Shown here: piece after piece, positions 62,591 to 64,000 of the stretch
Layout of the letters: each line of letters starts with the position of its first letter
Position numbering within the stretch: the first letter of the stretch is position 1
Assembly (NCBI RefSeq): GCF_030913655.1
Contig: NZ_CP133189.1
Span: 3,586,001-3,650,000, forward strand
DNA: 64,000 nt
Direction: 5' to 3'
DNA from: Clostridium sp. MB40-C1
Lineage (GTDB): Bacteria > Bacillota > Clostridia > Clostridiales > Clostridiaceae
The notes under the pieces: model-generated
Database searches by the model: none
What the model was told of the DNA's origin: nothing
Seen by the model: only the letters and a program-made list of their open reading frames with translations
Made by a program: the position numbers and the translations under genes

Positions 62591-63415
62591 ATGGTAAAAG
62601 ATATACAGAACTTAGAAGGCGTAGCTAAGCAAATAAGAAGAGATATAGTAACCATGCTAACTGAATCTGAATCAGGTCACCCAGGTGGTTCACTTTCAGC
62701 AGTTGAAATTTTAACAACTTTATATTTTAACGAAATGAATGTAAATGTTGAAGATGTACATAATCCAGATAGAGATAGATTTGTACTTTCAAAAGGGCAT
62801 GCAGCTCCTGTTTTATATAGTACATTAGCAAGAAAAGGATTCTTTGATCCAAATGAGTTAATGAAATTAAGAAAGATGGGTGCAATGCTTCAGGGACATC
62901 CTAATATGAACTATGTCCCAGGCGTAGATATGTCAACTGGATCTTTAGGTCAAGGAATATCTACAGCTGTGGGAATGGCTATAGCAGGTAAAATAGACAA
63001 AAAAGATTATAGAGTATATGCACTTCTAGGAGATGGAGAATTAGAAGAAGGTCAAGTTTGGGAAGCATCTATGTGTGCAGCTCATTATAAGTTAGACAAT
63101 TTAACAGCTTTTATAGACAATAACGGATTACAAATAGATGGAAAATGTGAAGATGTAATGAATCCTGGTCCTATAAGTGAAAAATTCAGGGCTTTTGGAT
63201 GGCATGTAATAGATGCAGACGGTCATGATTTTGAAGCTTTAATAAATGCCATTGAAGAAGCTAAAAATACAAAAGGAAAACCAACAATGGTAGTATGTAA
63301 GACAATTAAAGGTAAGGGAGTATCATACATGGAAAATGAAGTAGGCTGGCATGGTTCTACACCTAGTAAAGAACAATGTGAAGAAGCTTTAAAGGAACTT
63401 GGGGGTGAAGAATAA
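62591..63415 (+). CDS. Transketolase, N-terminal (TPP-binding) subunit
   Basis: A 274-residue split-transketolase subunit holding the thiamine diphosphate site. Conserved: SESGHPGGSLSAVEILT (about 26), FVLSKGHAAPVLYS, MSTGSLGQGISTAVGMA, and the GDGELEEGQVWEA...DNNGLQIDG cofactor motif. It works with the C-terminal subunit next to it in the pentose phosphate pathway. ATG follows GGGAGGCG. Its stop overlaps the next start by one base (TAATG). Confidence 0.94.
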   Translation: MVKDIQNLEGVAKQIRRDIVTMLTESESGHPGGSLSAVEILTTLYFNEMNVNVEDVHNPDRDRFVLSKGHAAPVLYSTLARKGFFDPNELMKLRKMGAMLQGHPNMNYVPGVDMSTGSLGQGISTAVGMAIAGKIDKKDYRVYALLGDGELEEGQVWEASMCAAHYKLDNLTAFIDNNGLQIDGKCEDVMNPGPISEKFRAFGWHVIDADGHDFEALINAIEEAKNTKGKPTMVVCKTIKGKGVSYMENEVGWHGSTPSKEQCEEALKELGGEE

Positions 63416-64000
63416 TGAGTAAAAAAATTGCTACTAGAGAAGCTTACGGTAAGGCATTAGCTAAGATAGGCCAAGAAAATCCTAATATAGTAGTACTGGA
63501 TGCTGACTTATCAAAATCAACTAAAACAGCTGATTTTAAAAGTGTTTGTCCTGAAAGATTTGTAAATATAGGAATAGCAGAAGGAAATATGATGTCTGTT
63601 GCTGGCGGAATTGCATCTTGCGGAAAGACAGTATTTGCTAGTACTTTTGCAATATTTGCAGCAGGAAGAGCTTTTGAACAAATAAGAAATACCCTTTGTT
63701 ATCCAAAATTAAATGTAAAAGTATGTGCAACACATGCTGGAATTACAGTAGGAGAAGATGGAGCTTCACATCAAGCTATAGAAGACTTAGCTTTAATGAG
63801 AAGTATACCAAATATGACTGTAATATCCCCAAGTGATGCAGTTGAAGCTGAGGCAGCAATAAAAGCTGTTTCAGAATATAAGGGACCATGTTATGTAAGA
63901 CTTGGAAGAGCAGGAGTTTCTGTTATTAATGATAATGAAGAATATAAATTTGAAATAGGAAAAGCTGTAACTTTAAGAGATGGAAAAGACGCTGTAATAT
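63415..64000 (+). CDS. Transketolase, C-terminal subunit (cut by window end)
   Basis: The frame opens with MSKKIATREAYGKALAKIG and runs to the last base. It shows the pyrimidine-domain features NIVVLDADLSKSTKT, FVNIGIAEGNMMSVAGGIAS, SFAIFAAGRAFEQIRN-like (here STFAIFAAGRAFEQIR), and HAGITVGEDGASHQAIEDLA. About 195 codons of roughly 310 are visible. It overlaps the N-terminal subunit gene by one base; the two must form one enzyme. Confidence 0.92.
   Translation, partial: MSKKIATREAYGKALAKIGQENPNIVVLDADLSKSTKTADFKSVCPERFVNIGIAEGNMMSVAGGIASCGKTVFASTFAIFAAGRAFEQIRNTLCYPKLNVKVCATHAGITVGEDGASHQAIEDLALMRSIPNMTVISPSDAVEAEAAIKAVSEYKGPCYVRLGRAGVSVINDNEEYKFEIGKAVTLRDGKDAVI

Overview
The window is AT-rich (clearly under about 35% G+C by eye), with strong AGGAGG-type ribosome binding sites, frequent GTG/TTG starts, U-tract intrinsic terminators, a T-box and an FMN riboswitch. 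It also carries spore genes: an H-type small acid-soluble spore protein and a GerS-like germination lipoprotein beside alanine racemase. With Fe-S L-serine dehydratase, a 2-hydroxyacyl-CoA dehydratase activase-type protein and split transketolase, this points to a spore-forming anaerobic Clostridium (sensu stricto). I cannot name the species from sequence alone. Almost all of it is ordinary chromosome; there are no rRNA or tRNA genes, CRISPR arrays, prophage or intact insertion sequences that I can see.

Layout. 1-3.5 kb: end of a ribose-type ABC importer operon (rbsB partial, rbsA, rbsC). 3.7-9.4 kb: phosphohexomutase, glycogen synthase and glycogen phosphorylase. 9.7-18.7 kb: LysM membrane protein, sspH, a membrane MutS-like ATPase, small DUF proteins, an aromatic-acid-exporter-like protein, a STAS-like protein, and a sigma-54 activator followed by a sigma-54 promoter and an ECF transporter S component. 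19.2-24.2 kb: FMN riboswitch with stand-alone ribB, a HAD phosphatase, two decayed genes, threonine aldolase and a DUF1893 protein. 24.7-26.7 kb: T-box leader and an NSS amino-acid transporter. 27.2-35.4 kb: sbcD-sbcC, a class III aminotransferase and an ABC exporter. 35.9-40.1 kb: a 1410-residue activase-type protein. 40.3-47.0 kb: three lipoproteins, an RluA-type pseudouridine synthase and a lipoprotein-response regulator-kinase operon. 47.1-55.8 kb: MFS transporter, ThiF-like protein, sdaAB-sdaAA, a small membrane protein, and a LytS/LytTR pair next to a CstA-family transporter. 56.5-64 kb: two small proteins, acpS, nnr, gerS-like gene, alr, mazEF (endoAI-endoA) and the two transketolase subunits, the second cut by the window end.

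How genes fit together: the LytS/LytTR/CstA block resembles the pyruvate-sensing BtsS/BtsR/BtsT arrangement and lies beside serine dehydratase, which makes pyruvate. The sigma-54 activator and ECF component form a compact regulator-target pair. Phosphohexomutase, GlgA and GlgP form a glycogen turnover group without GlgB/GlgC/GlgD in view.

The least ordinary content is intergenic. At least five families or singletons of palindromic repeats fill the gaps: (E) a terminal-inverted-repeat element in seven copies with full and internally deleted forms; (A) a roughly 246-bp long hairpin with two apical stem-loops whose stems differ between copies by compensatory changes; (B) a roughly 300-bp structured element found next to A twice in the same order; (D) a roughly 90-bp inverted-repeat element in two copies; and (C) a roughly 210-bp imperfect palindrome. 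The paired changes in A and B suggest selection on, or copying through, a folded single strand. These are the best candidates for something undescribed.
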